A program made the translations under genes and the position numbers. Positions 16,678 to 25,364 of a DNA stretch of 26,321 bases are shown here, piece by piece. Source of the stretch: Chitinophagaceae bacterium (GTDB lineage Bacteria > Bacteroidota > Bacteroidia > Chitinophagales > Chitinophagaceae); NCBI GenBank assembly GCA_013205585.1, contig JABMML010000007.1, positions 1-26,321 on the forward strand. The letters run 5' to 3'. Below the pieces are notes generated by a model. It did not search any database and was not told the origin of the DNA. It saw only the letters and a program-made list of their open reading frames with translations. Positions within the stretch are counted from its first letter, which is position 1. The number at the start of each line of letters is the position of its first letter.

Positions 16678-17100
16678 ATGAAAAAATATTTCACTATTAC
16701 AGGGCTATTTATATGCTTAATAAGTTTTGCGCAAAACAAAGACAAGCAAGCCATTCAGCAATTATTAGATAAGCAAGTTGCCGCTTGGAATACAGGCAAT
16801 ATTGATGCCTTTATGTTGGGCTATTGGGAAAATGACAGTCTACTATTTATGGGTAAAAATGGCCCTACTTATGGCTACAACACTACCTTGGTGAATTATA
16901 AAAAGAATTATCCCGACACTGCCCATATGGGTCAATTAGCCTTTACCATAACACGTATGCAAGCGCTCAATACCGATCACTATTTTATTATCGGACAATT
17001 TCATTTAAAAAGAACCGTGGGAGATGCCAATGGAAATTTTACACTTGTATTTAGAAAAATAAAAGGGGTTTGGAAAATTATATCCGATCACACGAGCTAA
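16678..17100 (+). CDS. Secreted NTF2-like (SnoaL/DUF4440-type) protein
   Basis: About 140 aa with an N-terminal signal peptide (MKKYFTITGLFICLISFAQ); the ATG at 16678 is preferred over that at 16660 because it gives a compact, positively charged signal start. The mature part reads as a single cone-shaped NTF2-like domain: helix 'AIQQLLDKQVAAWNTGNIDAFMLGYWENDSLLF', a central strand region, and the typical ending GNFTLVFRKIKGVWKIISDHTS. Such proteins are periplasmic or exported small-molecule-binding or enzyme-like domains; the ligand is unknown. Single gene. Confidence 0.85.
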   Translation: MKKYFTITGLFICLISFAQNKDKQAIQQLLDKQVAAWNTGNIDAFMLGYWENDSLLFMGKNGPTYGYNTTLVNYKKNYPDTAHMGQLAFTITRMQALNTDHYFIIGQFHLKRTVGDANGNFTLVFRKIKGVWKIISDHTS

Positions 17101-17154
17101 ACTAAGCAAGACTAAGTTAGACAGGTATATTATAGAAGTTCTATTGAATAGCCG

Positions 17155-17388
17155 CTAGTTTATTTTAATACCAATAGGATTTTTCCAAATTCTGTAAAGC
17201 GTGTAAGCGAAGCCTATAAAACTTAGTAATAAGAACAAGTAAAATAACACATTACCTAGCTTCCACTCGGTTTCAATGAATGCATAGCCCCACATAATAC
17301 CAAAGGCAACATTTATGGACATCCAAAATACCACCAATCCAATGGTGCGCATAATTCTATTTAAAAATTGAAGTAATAATGGCTCCAT
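17155..17388 (-). CDS. Small inner-membrane protein, 77 aa
   Basis: Not recognised by family. Two hydrophobic segments (about residues 15-37 and 46-68) with a short polar linker (ETEWKLG) predict a two-helix membrane hairpin; the C-terminus is basic (YRIWKNPIGIKIN). The ATG at 17386-17388 lies four bases after the stop of the M23 peptidase gene on the same strand, so the two are almost certainly co-transcribed. The close linkage suggests an envelope role, but no activity can be assigned. Confidence 0.8.
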   Translation of the reverse strand: MEPLLLQFLNRIMRTIGLVVFWMSINVAFGIMWGYAFIETEWKLGNVLFYLFLLLSFIGFAYTLYRIWKNPIGIKIN

Positions 17389-17392
17389 ATAA

Positions 17393-18364
17393 TTAATCTA
17401 AGCTTTGTTTATTATTGGCTGCGGCTTTTAACAATCGATCAAATTGCGCAGGTGTTAAGTCGTTATAAAAATAATATACAGGATCAACTTTAATATTTCT
17501 TTTAATTACTTCATAATGACAGTGCGGGCCAGTACTCTTGCCTGTATTGCCAATATAGCCAATCACTTCCCCTCTTTTTACAGACTGACCTCGTTTTGCT
17601 TTTACACGCACCATATGCCCGTATAATGTTTGGTAACCAAAGCCATGATTAATCACTACTTTATTTCCATAGCCATCGGTATTAAATCCAGCTGCCTGCA
17701 CAACTCCATCTGCTGTTGCATAAATAGGTGTACCCGATGGTGCTGTAAAATCTAAACCCTGATGAAAACGAACATCTTTATAGATGGGATCAATTCTATA
17801 ACCAAAACTTCCTGCAATTCTATTTAAGTTTTTATTACTAACTGGCTGAATAGAGGGAATGGCCTTTAATAATTTCTCTTTATTCTTCACCATCGTGCCT
17901 ATCTCTGAAAAGGAAGTAGTTTGATAGGCCATTCTTAAATTTAAATTATTTAACTGGCTGGTCATATTATCTAGTAATTCATTATTAGAAAAACTTTGTA
18001 ATAATCGTACTTCTTTTTTAGACTCCATTTCTTTCACCCTAGCACTATCCGGTATGGGACTTGATTCAAAAATAGATCGGTATACTTCATTGTCTCTACT
18101 TTCTAATTCAACCATTTGTAATTGTAATTGTTTTAACTCAGCCGACAAGACACTGTAATTTTCTTTGTACGTCTCATTTTGTTGACGTAATAATTTTTCT
18201 TTAGGAGAGTCGATATACTGAAACATGATAATCACAATAATAACACCTGTTACTATTGAAGCTGCCACAAAGCCAAAAAGCTGAAGCAGGCGCACTCGAA
18301 GGGGCACTTCCACTTTTTCAAATCGAAGGCTATGTGTATTAAAGAAGTATTTTATTTTCTTCAT
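17393..18364 (-). CDS. M23 (LytM-type) membrane-anchored peptidoglycan endopeptidase
   Basis: Zinc metallopeptidase expected to cut peptide bridges in peptidoglycan or to act as a hydrolase regulator. 323 aa from the ATG at 18362-18364. A longer in-frame version reaching 18448 would start at the upstream promoter and is unlikely. Layout: one transmembrane helix (about 27-49), a coiled coil (about 53-95), a linker, then the LytM domain. The zinc ligands His201, Asp205 and His283 (in HCH) are all intact, with His250 and His281 as the catalytic histidines, so it should be active. Followed by the 77-aa membrane protein and divergent from alaS. Confidence 0.93.
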   Translation of the reverse strand: MKKIKYFFNTHSLRFEKVEVPLRVRLLQLFGFVAASIVTGVIIVIIMFQYIDSPKEKLLRQQNETYKENYSVLSAELKQLQLQMVELESRDNEVYRSIFESSPIPDSARVKEMESKKEVRLLQSFSNNELLDNMTSQLNNLNLRMAYQTTSFSEIGTMVKNKEKLLKAIPSIQPVSNKNLNRIAGSFGYRIDPIYKDVRFHQGLDFTAPSGTPIYATADGVVQAAGFNTDGYGNKVVINHGFGYQTLYGHMVRVKAKRGQSVKRGEVIGYIGNTGKSTGPHCHYEVIKRNIKVDPVYYFYNDLTPAQFDRLLKAAANNKQSLD

Positions 18365-18417
18365 TTGAAAAAAGCCATTTTTTTGTCTAATTAGGCCATA
18401 AAAAAGCCCCAATTCCT

Positions 18418-18425
18418 TACCTTTG
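18418..18425 (+). promoter_or_regulatory. -7 box for alaS
   Basis: TACCTTTG matches TAnnTTTG exactly and gives a leader of roughly 55 bases before the ATG at 18488. No -33 match at the usual distance. Confidence 0.45.
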
Positions 18426-18445
18426 AGGACATTAAAAAAGCATAA

Positions 18446-18453
18446 CAAATATA
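18446..18453 (-). promoter_or_regulatory. -7 box for the M23 peptidase unit
   Basis: On the minus strand this reads TATATTTG, a perfect TAnnTTTG, about 80 bases before the chosen ATG. No clear -33 box was found. It overlaps head to head with the alaS box at 18418-18425. Confidence 0.45.
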
Positions 18454-18487
18454 GCTTTTAAGACCAATACAGCCTAAAATTAAGCGA

Positions 18488-21175
18488 ATGATGACTAGCC
18501 CTGAAATAAGACAACAATTTTTAGATTTTTTTGCATCTAAAGGGCATGCCATTGTTCCGTCCGCTCCCATTGTCGTAAAGAACGACCCAACCTTACTTTT
18601 CACCAATGCGGGAATGAACCAGTTCAAAGACTTTTTTTTAGGTAACCAAGAACCGAGCCATAAAAGAATTGCCGATACACAGAAATGTTTGCGCGTAAGT
18701 GGTAAACATAACGACTTAGAAGAAGTAGGTGTGGATACCTATCACCATACCATGTTTGAAATGTTGGGCAACTGGAGCTTTGGCGATTATTTTAAAGGAG
18801 AAGCCATTGAGTGGAGCTGGGAATTATTAACAAAAGTATATGGCATTGATCCTGCTAAATTATATGTAAGTGTTTTTGAAGGAGACGCATCTGAAAACCT
18901 ACCCGCTTCAAGCGAAGCATTAAAGCATTGGAAAAAATGGGTAACAGAAGATAAAATTATTTACGGCAATAAAAAAGATAATTTCTGGGAGATGGGTGAT
19001 ACCGGACCTTGTGGCCCATGTAGTGAAATACATGTAGACATGAGATCTGATGAAGAAATTGCTAAAATACCAGGTCGTGATTTAATTAATAAAGACCATC
19101 CTCAAGTCATTGAAATTTGGAACAATGTATTTATACAATACAATAGAAAAAAAGATGGTAGCCTAGAGCCACTTCCTAATAAACATGTAGACACCGGTAT
19201 GGGCTTTGAAAGACTAGTGCGTGTGATTCAAAATAAAAAAAGCAACTACGATACAGATGTATTCACAGGCACCATTGAAGTAGTCGAAAAAATCACCAAT
19301 AAAAAATACGATTATAGCGATACCAAAGAAGCCGTTGCCTTTAGAGTCATCGCCGATCATATTCGCGCTATTGCCTTTACCATAGCCGATGGTCAACTAC
19401 CCGCCAACACTGGTGCTGGTTATGTAATTCGTCGTATTTTAAGAAGAGCAGTGAGGTATTATTATTCTTACTTGGACTATAAACATCCCTTACTGCATCA
19501 GCTAATGCCTTCATTGGCAAAACAATTTGAAAATGTATTTCCTGAATTAACAGGACAACTTGAATTTGTAACTAAAGTAGTGAAAGAAGAAGAGGAAGGT
19601 TTCTTACGTACTTTGGAAAAGGGATTGAAGCGTATGGATGATATTATTAGTACGCATCCGAAAAATTCAATCATTGAAGGAAAATTAGTTTTTGAATTAT
19701 TTGATACCTTCGGATTTCCTGTTGATTTAACCAGATTAATAGCGAGTGAAAATGAATTGCAAGTAGATGAACCTGGATTTGAAAAAGAAATGCAACAACA
19801 AAAAAATAGAAGCCGTGCCGCTACTGCTATTGATACAGGAGATTGGATACAAGTAAACCCAGATAAGGAAACTAATTTTATTGGGTATACTAAAACTGAA
19901 ACTACTGCCACTATTATTAAATATAGAAATGTAAAAGCAAAAGGAAAAGAAGCTTATCAATGGGTTTTATCAGAAACTCCTTTTTATGCAGAAAGCGGTG
20001 GACAAGTAGGTGATATAGGTAGTTTTAAATTTGAAGATGGCAGTACTATTGAAGTAACAGATACTAAAAAAGAAAATAATTTATTTATACATTTTACAGA
20101 TAGCTTACCCAATACTATTTCTAATAGCGTTAAAGCCGCTGTGAATATAGGTGCTAGAAAAGCAACTACGCTTCACCATTCTGCAACACACTTATTACAT
20201 GCTGCCCTTAGAAATATACTAGGCAAGCATGTTGCACAGAAAGGAAGCTTGGTCAATACCGAACAACTAAGATTTGACTTTTCTCATTTCGCTAAAATGA
20301 CTGCTGAAGAAATGAACCAAGTGGAAACAATGGTGAATGCTAAAATCAAAGAAAATATTCCTGTAGTGATTAAAGAAATGAATAAAGAAGAAGCGATTGG
20401 ATTAGGTGCGATGGCTTTATTTGGAGAAAAATATGGAGACAAAGTGCGTGTGGTGGTAATGGACCCTACCTATTCAATTGAATTATGTGGTGGTACACAT
20501 GTGGGGCATACAGGAGAAATAGGACATTTTATTTTAAAAGCAGAAGCATCTGTTGCTGCTGGTGTTAGAAGAATTGAGGCAGTGGTTGGAGAAGCGGCTG
20601 CAAAACATATTACAGAAGTCAATGAAAAATTACATAAACAAATAGTGCAACTAACAGAGGCTTGTGCATTACTTGCCCTAAAAATAACTGCTCCCTTTAA
20701 AGCGCCCGATTGGAATGAAAATTCTTCTGTATCTGTTTTAAGTGATACGATTGCTTCTTTGCAGACAAGTCAAAAAGAACTCTCTAAAAAATTAGAAAGT
20801 AAAGAAGCATTACTTGTCAATGAATTAACCACTCAATATAGCAGTCAATTTGAAAACATTAATGGAATTGCATTTTTAGGTAAGGAAATAGCATTGTCAA
20901 GCGCCGATAATTTAAAAAAATTAGCAGTAGCCTTGGGACTTACTCAAAATAATCATTGTATTATTTTAGTAGCTACTATTGAAGGGAAAGCTTCTGTTGC
21001 ACTTTCCATTAGTGAATCACTAAGTACTACCCTGCCAGCTACTCAAATTATTAAAGAAAAAATTGCACCCCTTATTAAAGGGGGTGGTGGTGGACAAAAA
21101 ACCTTGGCTACTGCAGGTGGTCAAGATGCAAGTCAACTTAATAAAGTCATTGAAGTGGTAAAACAGAGCTTGTAG
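18488..21175 (+). CDS. alaS: Alanine-tRNA ligase
   Basis: Charges tRNA-Ala and edits mischarged Ser/Gly. 895 aa, full length. The class II catalytic domain begins with the typical 'EIRQQFLDFFASKGH...PSAPIV...LLFTNAGMNQFK' and includes HNDLEEVGVDTYHHTMFEMLGNWSFGDYF in two blocks. The editing domain has the zinc-binding HSATH (564-568) and CGGTH (667-671). The C-Ala domain ends with the glycine-rich KGGGGGQKTLATAGGQ. Start ATG 18488, with a second ATG immediately after (18491) as an alternative. Divergent from the M23 peptidase. Confidence 0.97.
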   Translation: MMTSPEIRQQFLDFFASKGHAIVPSAPIVVKNDPTLLFTNAGMNQFKDFFLGNQEPSHKRIADTQKCLRVSGKHNDLEEVGVDTYHHTMFEMLGNWSFGDYFKGEAIEWSWELLTKVYGIDPAKLYVSVFEGDASENLPASSEALKHWKKWVTEDKIIYGNKKDNFWEMGDTGPCGPCSEIHVDMRSDEEIAKIPGRDLINKDHPQVIEIWNNVFIQYNRKKDGSLEPLPNKHVDTGMGFERLVRVIQNKKSNYDTDVFTGTIEVVEKITNKKYDYSDTKEAVAFRVIADHIRAIAFTIADGQLPANTGAGYVIRRILRRAVRYYYSYLDYKHPLLHQLMPSLAKQFENVFPELTGQLEFVTKVVKEEEEGFLRTLEKGLKRMDDIISTHPKNSIIEGKLVFELFDTFGFPVDLTRLIASENELQVDEPGFEKEMQQQKNRSRAATAIDTGDWIQVNPDKETNFIGYTKTETTATIIKYRNVKAKGKEAYQWVLSETPFYAESGGQVGDIGSFKFEDGSTIEVTDTKKENNLFIHFTDSLPNTISNSVKAAVNIGARKATTLHHSATHLLHAALRNILGKHVAQKGSLVNTEQLRFDFSHFAKMTAEEMNQVETMVNAKIKENIPVVIKEMNKEEAIGLGAMALFGEKYGDKVRVVVMDPTYSIELCGGTHVGHTGEIGHFILKAEASVAAGVRRIEAVVGEAAAKHITEVNEKLHKQIVQLTEACALLALKITAPFKAPDWNENSSVSVLSDTIASLQTSQKELSKKLESKEALLVNELTTQYSSQFENINGIAFLGKEIALSSADNLKKLAVALGLTQNNHCIILVATIEGKASVALSISESLSTTLPATQIIKEKIAPLIKGGGGGQKTLATAGGQDASQLNKVIEVVKQSL

Positions 21176-21259
21176 TATACATTAATTTGTTGATTTTCAA
21201 CCGAATACCACTTTAACAAAATAATATTTGCGAATAGTTTCGTAGTTAATAATTTTCCC

Positions 21260-21267
21260 TATTTTTG
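21260..21267 (+). promoter_or_regulatory. -7 box for the plug/PDZ gene
   Basis: TATTTTTG matches TAnnTTTG; TTTC lies 18 bases upstream as a weak -33. The leader before the ATG at 21324 would be about 50 bases. Confidence 0.4.
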
Positions 21268-21323
21268 AAATTCAAATTCAGTACTCTAATTAATATAATT
21301 AAAGAATCATTCAATTAACGATC

Positions 21324-22718
21324 ATGAAAAAAATACTAGTCTCTTTATTAATGGTAAGCTTTACTTTTCATTTTGCATTAGCACAAACGGGTGAAGTAAT
21401 TATCACAAAGAAAAATCCAAAAGAAAATGCGCCTTCCGTAATCATTAGCAAAGATGGTAAGACGCCATTATATATACTAGATGGTAAAATTGTAACAAGC
21501 ATTAATGATATTGCACCAACTGATATTGAAAGCGTAAGTGTATTAAAAGGTGCCATGGCCAGAAAAAAATATGGTGAGAAGGCAGCTAATGGTGTGATTG
21601 AGATTGTCAGTAAAAAGAATGCAAAAAAGGATGTAGCAACTAATTCATCAAAAAATTCATCAAGTGATTCTACTAAAGTAACAGTAACCATTGACGGATA
21701 TAATGGTGGTAAAGTAAAAACAGATATGGATGTAAATATGACGGTGGTAGTAGATGGTAATAAAGTAACTATTAATGGAAAAGAAGTGGACGAGAATGAT
21801 CCTCGCTTGCAAATAGAAGGAAAAGGCAATAAGCGAATTATTTTAAAAAAACTAGATAAGCAGCCAAGAATAATAGTAGAAGGCAAACCCCTTAATAGTC
21901 TTGACTTAGGTAAAGGCCTGCAATTAGATGGTGATATAATTATTAATGAAAATGGGGAAGATAATTTTGATATCATTGTGCCTAATCAAGCAAAAACAAA
22001 TGAGGCTTTTTTAGGTGTGGTTACTGAAGAAACAGAACAAGGTGCTAAAGTGAATCAAGTAACTGATGAAAGCCCTGCAGCGAAGGCAGGACTAAAAGAA
22101 GGCGATATTATTACTAAAGTAAATGATATAAAAATTGATGGCCCCGCTTCTTTATACGATGCCATTGGAAAATCTAAACCAGAAGATAAAGTAACTATTA
22201 GTTATATCAGAAACGGAAAAATAAGTAGCCAAGTGGTAAGTTTAGCGAAGAATAAAAATACCATGCAATATTATAATTTTAGTAGCCCCGAGGGACAAGG
22301 TGGGCCTAGTTTTGATGCCTATCCAAAACAATATCTTGATCCCAATACAAGAAAATATCAACAAAGTCCAAGAGGGTTTAATTTTGCCATTCCTAATTTT
22401 CCTGGCATGGAAGGTATGACCATACCTGGCTTTGAGAATAAACCAAGGTTGGGCATTAGTATTGAAGACACTGAAACAGCTGATGGCGTTAAAATTACCA
22501 ACGTAGCTGAAAATTCACCTGCTGCTAAAAGTGGATTATTAGAAAATGATATTATAGTGCAAGTGAATGATCAGAAGATTAAAGAAGTGGACGCCTTAAA
22601 ACCCATCATTAAAGATGCTAAAGAAGGAACTAGTTTCACCTTTCAAGTAAAAAGAAATAAAGAGCTAAAAACTATTATAGTAAAGCTTCCTAAAAAACTA
22701 AAAACAGCCAATTTATAG
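21324..22718 (+). CDS. Secreted protein with TonB-plug-like module and two PDZ domains
   Basis: 464 aa. A signal peptide (1-20, ending ALA-Q) is followed by a segment (about 46-97) reading TPLYILDGKIV...IESVSVLKGA...KYGEKAANGVIEIVSKK. This is the pattern of the plug domain of TonB-dependent receptors and of short plug-like modules in Bacteroidota sensor and peptidase proteins. A Lys/Ser-rich linker and a beta-rich region (about 118-220) come next. PDZ1 is about 228-308 and PDZ2 about 374-456, each with the 'SPAAK.GL.EgDII..VN' core. No serine protease domain is present, so it is not HtrA; a scaffold or substrate-binding role in the periplasm is the best guess. Preceded by its own promoter-like box and followed after 25 bases by gatB. 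Confidence 0.88.
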   Translation: MKKILVSLLMVSFTFHFALAQTGEVIITKKNPKENAPSVIISKDGKTPLYILDGKIVTSINDIAPTDIESVSVLKGAMARKKYGEKAANGVIEIVSKKNAKKDVATNSSKNSSSDSTKVTVTIDGYNGGKVKTDMDVNMTVVVDGNKVTINGKEVDENDPRLQIEGKGNKRIILKKLDKQPRIIVEGKPLNSLDLGKGLQLDGDIIINENGEDNFDIIVPNQAKTNEAFLGVVTEETEQGAKVNQVTDESPAAKAGLKEGDIITKVNDIKIDGPASLYDAIGKSKPEDKVTISYIRNGKISSQVVSLAKNKNTMQYYNFSSPEGQGGPSFDAYPKQYLDPNTRKYQQSPRGFNFAIPNFPGMEGMTIPGFENKPRLGISIEDTETADGVKITNVAENSPAAKSGLLENDIIVQVNDQKIKEVDALKPIIKDAKEGTSFTFQVKRNKELKTIIVKLPKKLKTANL

Positions 22719-22731
22719 GCTTTTAAATTAG

Positions 22732-22739
22732 TACTTTTG
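22732..22739 (+). promoter_or_regulatory. -7 box four bases before the gatB start
   Basis: TACTTTTG matches TAnnTTTG exactly and ends four bases before the ATG at 22744, the same spacing as before the hydrolase at 12574. Suggests leaderless gatB mRNA. Confidence 0.5.
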
Positions 22740-22743
22740 CCCT

Positions 22744-24186
22744 ATGGCAATCGTAGAAAAATATGAGGCAGTTATAGGTTTAGAAATTCATGCACAATTA
22801 GCAACAAGTAGCAAACTGTTCTGTGGAGATGCTGCTTCCTTTGGAGCGGAGCCCAATACACATATTAGTCCTATTACCATGGGGCATCCCGGCACCTTAC
22901 CCAAGACCAATGCCAAGGCCATTGAATATGCTATTCGCATTGGACTGGCCTGCGGATCTAAGATTACAAAGGATAATTATTTTGCACGCAAAAATTATTT
23001 CTACCCCGATTTACCTAAGGGTTATCAAGTGTCGCAACACACCACTCCTATTTGCGAAGGTGGAACCATTCGCATACAATTACCCACTGGTGAAAAAAAT
23101 ATACAACTTAATAGAATTCATTTAGAAGAAGATGCTGGTAAAAGCATACATGATATTTCTGCAACTGATACCCTTATTGATTTAAACCGCGCTGGCACTC
23201 CTTTAATTGAAATGGTTACTGAACCTTGTATTCATTCTGCAGAAGAAGCCTTTTTATTTGTTACAGAAGTAAGAAAGCTAGTACGTTGGATAGGAATTTG
23301 CGATGGAAATATGGAAGAAGGAAGTTTAAGATGCGATGCGAATATTTCTATTCGCTTAAAAGGTGTCACTACATTAGGCACTAGAGTAGAAGTTAAAAAT
23401 TTAAATTCTATTCGTAATATTAAAAAAGCCATCGAATTTGAAATTGATCGACTCATTCAAATAACAGAAACAGGCGCTACCATCATTCAGCAAACAAGAA
23501 GTTTTGATGCGAATAACGATACTACCTTTTCTATTCGAGATAAAGAAGATGCCAATGATTACAGGTATTTCCCTGATCCAGATTTAGCACCCTTCCATTT
23601 AACAGATGTTTTTATTGAAAGCATTCAAAAAAAATTACCTCCCCTACCCGCTACTTTAAAAAAGCAGTGGAAAACAGAATATGATTTATCGGACTATGCC
23701 ATTGATCAATTAGTAGAAGATAAAGAAGAAGCCGATTTTTATATGGAGTGGGCGGCTGCAAGCAAGCATTATAAAGCCATTGCTAATTGGATGATTGGCC
23801 CCATTAGAGCTACCATCAATGAAGGCAGTCTTAACTTTCAACAACTTAGTAGCCTTATACCCTATTTAGTAGAGTTAGTAGAATTAGTAGAAACAAATCA
23901 GTTAAGTTTTTCAGTGGCAAGCACTAAGGTATTGAAAGAAATTATTGTGCACCCAGGTTCCCCTATGGCCTATGCCAGCACAAATAATTTATTACAAACA
24001 GGGTCTACAGACGATATAGAAAAATGGATTGAGGAGGTTTTAGCGAATCATCCTGAAGAAGTAGCAGCATATAAAAAAGGTAAAAAAGGGCTTTTAGGTT
24101 TATTTGTAGGTGAAGTGAAGAAAATAAGCAAGGGCAAGGCCGATCCCAAAATGACCACTAGTTTATTAGAACAAAAATTGACTTAA
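22744..24186 (+). CDS. gatB: Aspartyl/glutamyl-tRNA amidotransferase subunit B
   Basis: Subunit of the GatCAB complex that converts Glu-tRNA-Gln and/or Asp-tRNA-Asn to the amide form. 480 aa, the usual size. The N-terminal GLEIHAQL and HPGTLPKTN, the YPDLPKGYQVSQ block, LEEDAGKS and MEEGSLRCDANIS are all family motifs of the kinase-like core. The C-terminal helical and YqeY-like tail domain (about 330-480) is complete. gatA and gatC are not adjacent. A short 9-base repeat at about 23870-23890 (encoding VELVELVE) lies within a helix and does not change the length relative to relatives. The start is fixed by the immediately preceding -7 box. Confidence 0.96.
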   Translation: MAIVEKYEAVIGLEIHAQLATSSKLFCGDAASFGAEPNTHISPITMGHPGTLPKTNAKAIEYAIRIGLACGSKITKDNYFARKNYFYPDLPKGYQVSQHTTPICEGGTIRIQLPTGEKNIQLNRIHLEEDAGKSIHDISATDTLIDLNRAGTPLIEMVTEPCIHSAEEAFLFVTEVRKLVRWIGICDGNMEEGSLRCDANISIRLKGVTTLGTRVEVKNLNSIRNIKKAIEFEIDRLIQITETGATIIQQTRSFDANNDTTFSIRDKEDANDYRYFPDPDLAPFHLTDVFIESIQKKLPPLPATLKKQWKTEYDLSDYAIDQLVEDKEEADFYMEWAAASKHYKAIANWMIGPIRATINEGSLNFQQLSSLIPYLVELVELVETNQLSFSVASTKVLKEIIVHPGSPMAYASTNNLLQTGSTDDIEKWIEEVLANHPEEVAAYKKGKKGLLGLFVGEVKKISKGKADPKMTTSLLEQKLT

Positions 24187-24224
24187 TTTAGTATCCTCTA
24201 TAATAGAACTCAAAATAATAAGCA

Positions 24225-25361
24225 ATGAATATTAAAAACCTATTGGCCTCTTTAGTAGCCATGATGATTATCATCACAGGCTGTAAAAATAGTTCTAACG
24301 AGAAAAATTATACCATTTCTGGAACCATACTACATGCTGCTAAAGGAAAATTATTATTACAAGAAGTGCCTTATGGAGGCTTGCCTATTATTACCATGGA
24401 CTCTATTACATTAAACGAAGAAGGTAAATATTCATTTCAGTTTATAGCAAAGCAAGAAGGTATTTATCGTATTGCCACTGAAAATGAAATGGAAATACTA
24501 TTTATCAATGACGAAGAAAATATACAAATAAATGCAGATGCGAACAATTATCAATCCTATACTATTAAAGGATCTGCTACAAGCCAAGCCTTAATTAATT
24601 TTTTAATTGAATACCGAAAAAGGGATTCTTCATTAATGTCCACCATTTATAGTTTAGATGCATTGCAAGAACAAAATGGAAAAGATAGCACCATCTTTTG
24701 GCTACAAAAACAACGTGTTAGTAAAATAGAAGATATTAATAAATTAGTTGAAAATATTATTAGTACTTCTACTAGTCCCGCTTTTGTATACTATACATTA
24801 GGACTTAGTTTAAGATCCATGGAATCGGCACAGGTATTGGCTTTAGCAAAAGCGACTGCAGAAAAATTAAAAGCAGAACCACTTACACAATTTGCCAATT
24901 TATTAAGTACACAAGTACAAGCCAATGCTAGAACGACTGCTATTGCTATTGGAAGCATGGCCCCTGAAATTGCGCTACCTGATGCCAATGGAACAATAAT
25001 TTCACTCACTAGTTTAAGAGGTAAGTATATACTTATTGATTTTTGGGCTAGCTGGTGCGGCCCTTGCAGAGGGGAGAACCCCAATGTTGTAGTAGCCTAC
25101 GAAAAATACAAGAAAAAGAATTTCACCGTATTAGGTGTTTCATTAGATGATGATAAAGATAGTTGGCTAGAAGCCATTCAAGATGATAAATTAAGTTGGC
25201 AACATATTAGCGATCTCAAAAAATGGGAAAGTATTGTAGTGAGTGCTTATCAAATAGACGGTATTCCTTTTAATATTTTATTAGATCCTACTGGAAAAGT
25301 AATAGCTACAGATTTAAGAGGCGATGCCTTACAACAAAAACTTGCTTCTATTTTACAATAA
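24225..25361 (+). CDS. TlpA-like thiol-disulfide oxidoreductase lipoprotein (DUF4369 type)
   Basis: 378 aa. The lipobox ITGC puts the lipidated cysteine at residue 20. The N-terminal half begins YTISGTI..AAKGKLLLQE, the pattern of the DUF4369 domain found in many Bacteroidota TlpA-like proteins, followed by a helical middle. The C-terminal thioredoxin fold starts near residue 245 (IGSMAPEIALPDANG), carries the active-site WCGPC (Cys278 and Cys281) and ends with the cis-proline loop GIPF. It likely acts as a membrane-anchored periplasmic thiol reductant or oxidant; partner unknown. It lies 38 bases after gatB and stops three bases before the convergent exporter gene. Confidence 0.93.
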   Translation: MNIKNLLASLVAMMIIITGCKNSSNEKNYTISGTILHAAKGKLLLQEVPYGGLPIITMDSITLNEEGKYSFQFIAKQEGIYRIATENEMEILFINDEENIQINADANNYQSYTIKGSATSQALINFLIEYRKRDSSLMSTIYSLDALQEQNGKDSTIFWLQKQRVSKIEDINKLVENIISTSTSPAFVYYTLGLSLRSMESAQVLALAKATAEKLKAEPLTQFANLLSTQVQANARTTAIAIGSMAPEIALPDANGTIISLTSLRGKYILIDFWASWCGPCRGENPNVVVAYEKYKKKNFTVLGVSLDDDKDSWLEAIQDDKLSWQHISDLKKWESIVVSAYQIDGIPFNILLDPTGKVIATDLRGDALQQKLASILQ

Positions 25362-25364
25362 AGG

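Noticed and set aside
18365..18448. Upstream extension of the M23 peptidase by 28 codons
   Set aside because: The extension would start at the promoter box itself and adds no recognisable sequence; the ATG at 18362-18364 gives a normal short cytoplasmic N-terminus.
21368..21976. 202-codon minus-strand frame inside the plug/PDZ gene
   Set aside because: Low-complexity Ser/Phe/Leu sequence, the mirror of the Lys/Asp-rich coding strand; no independent support.
23868..23895. Nine-base tandem repeat in gatB (encoding VELVELVE)
   Set aside because: The segment has the length expected for this helix in the family, so it is not an expansion.
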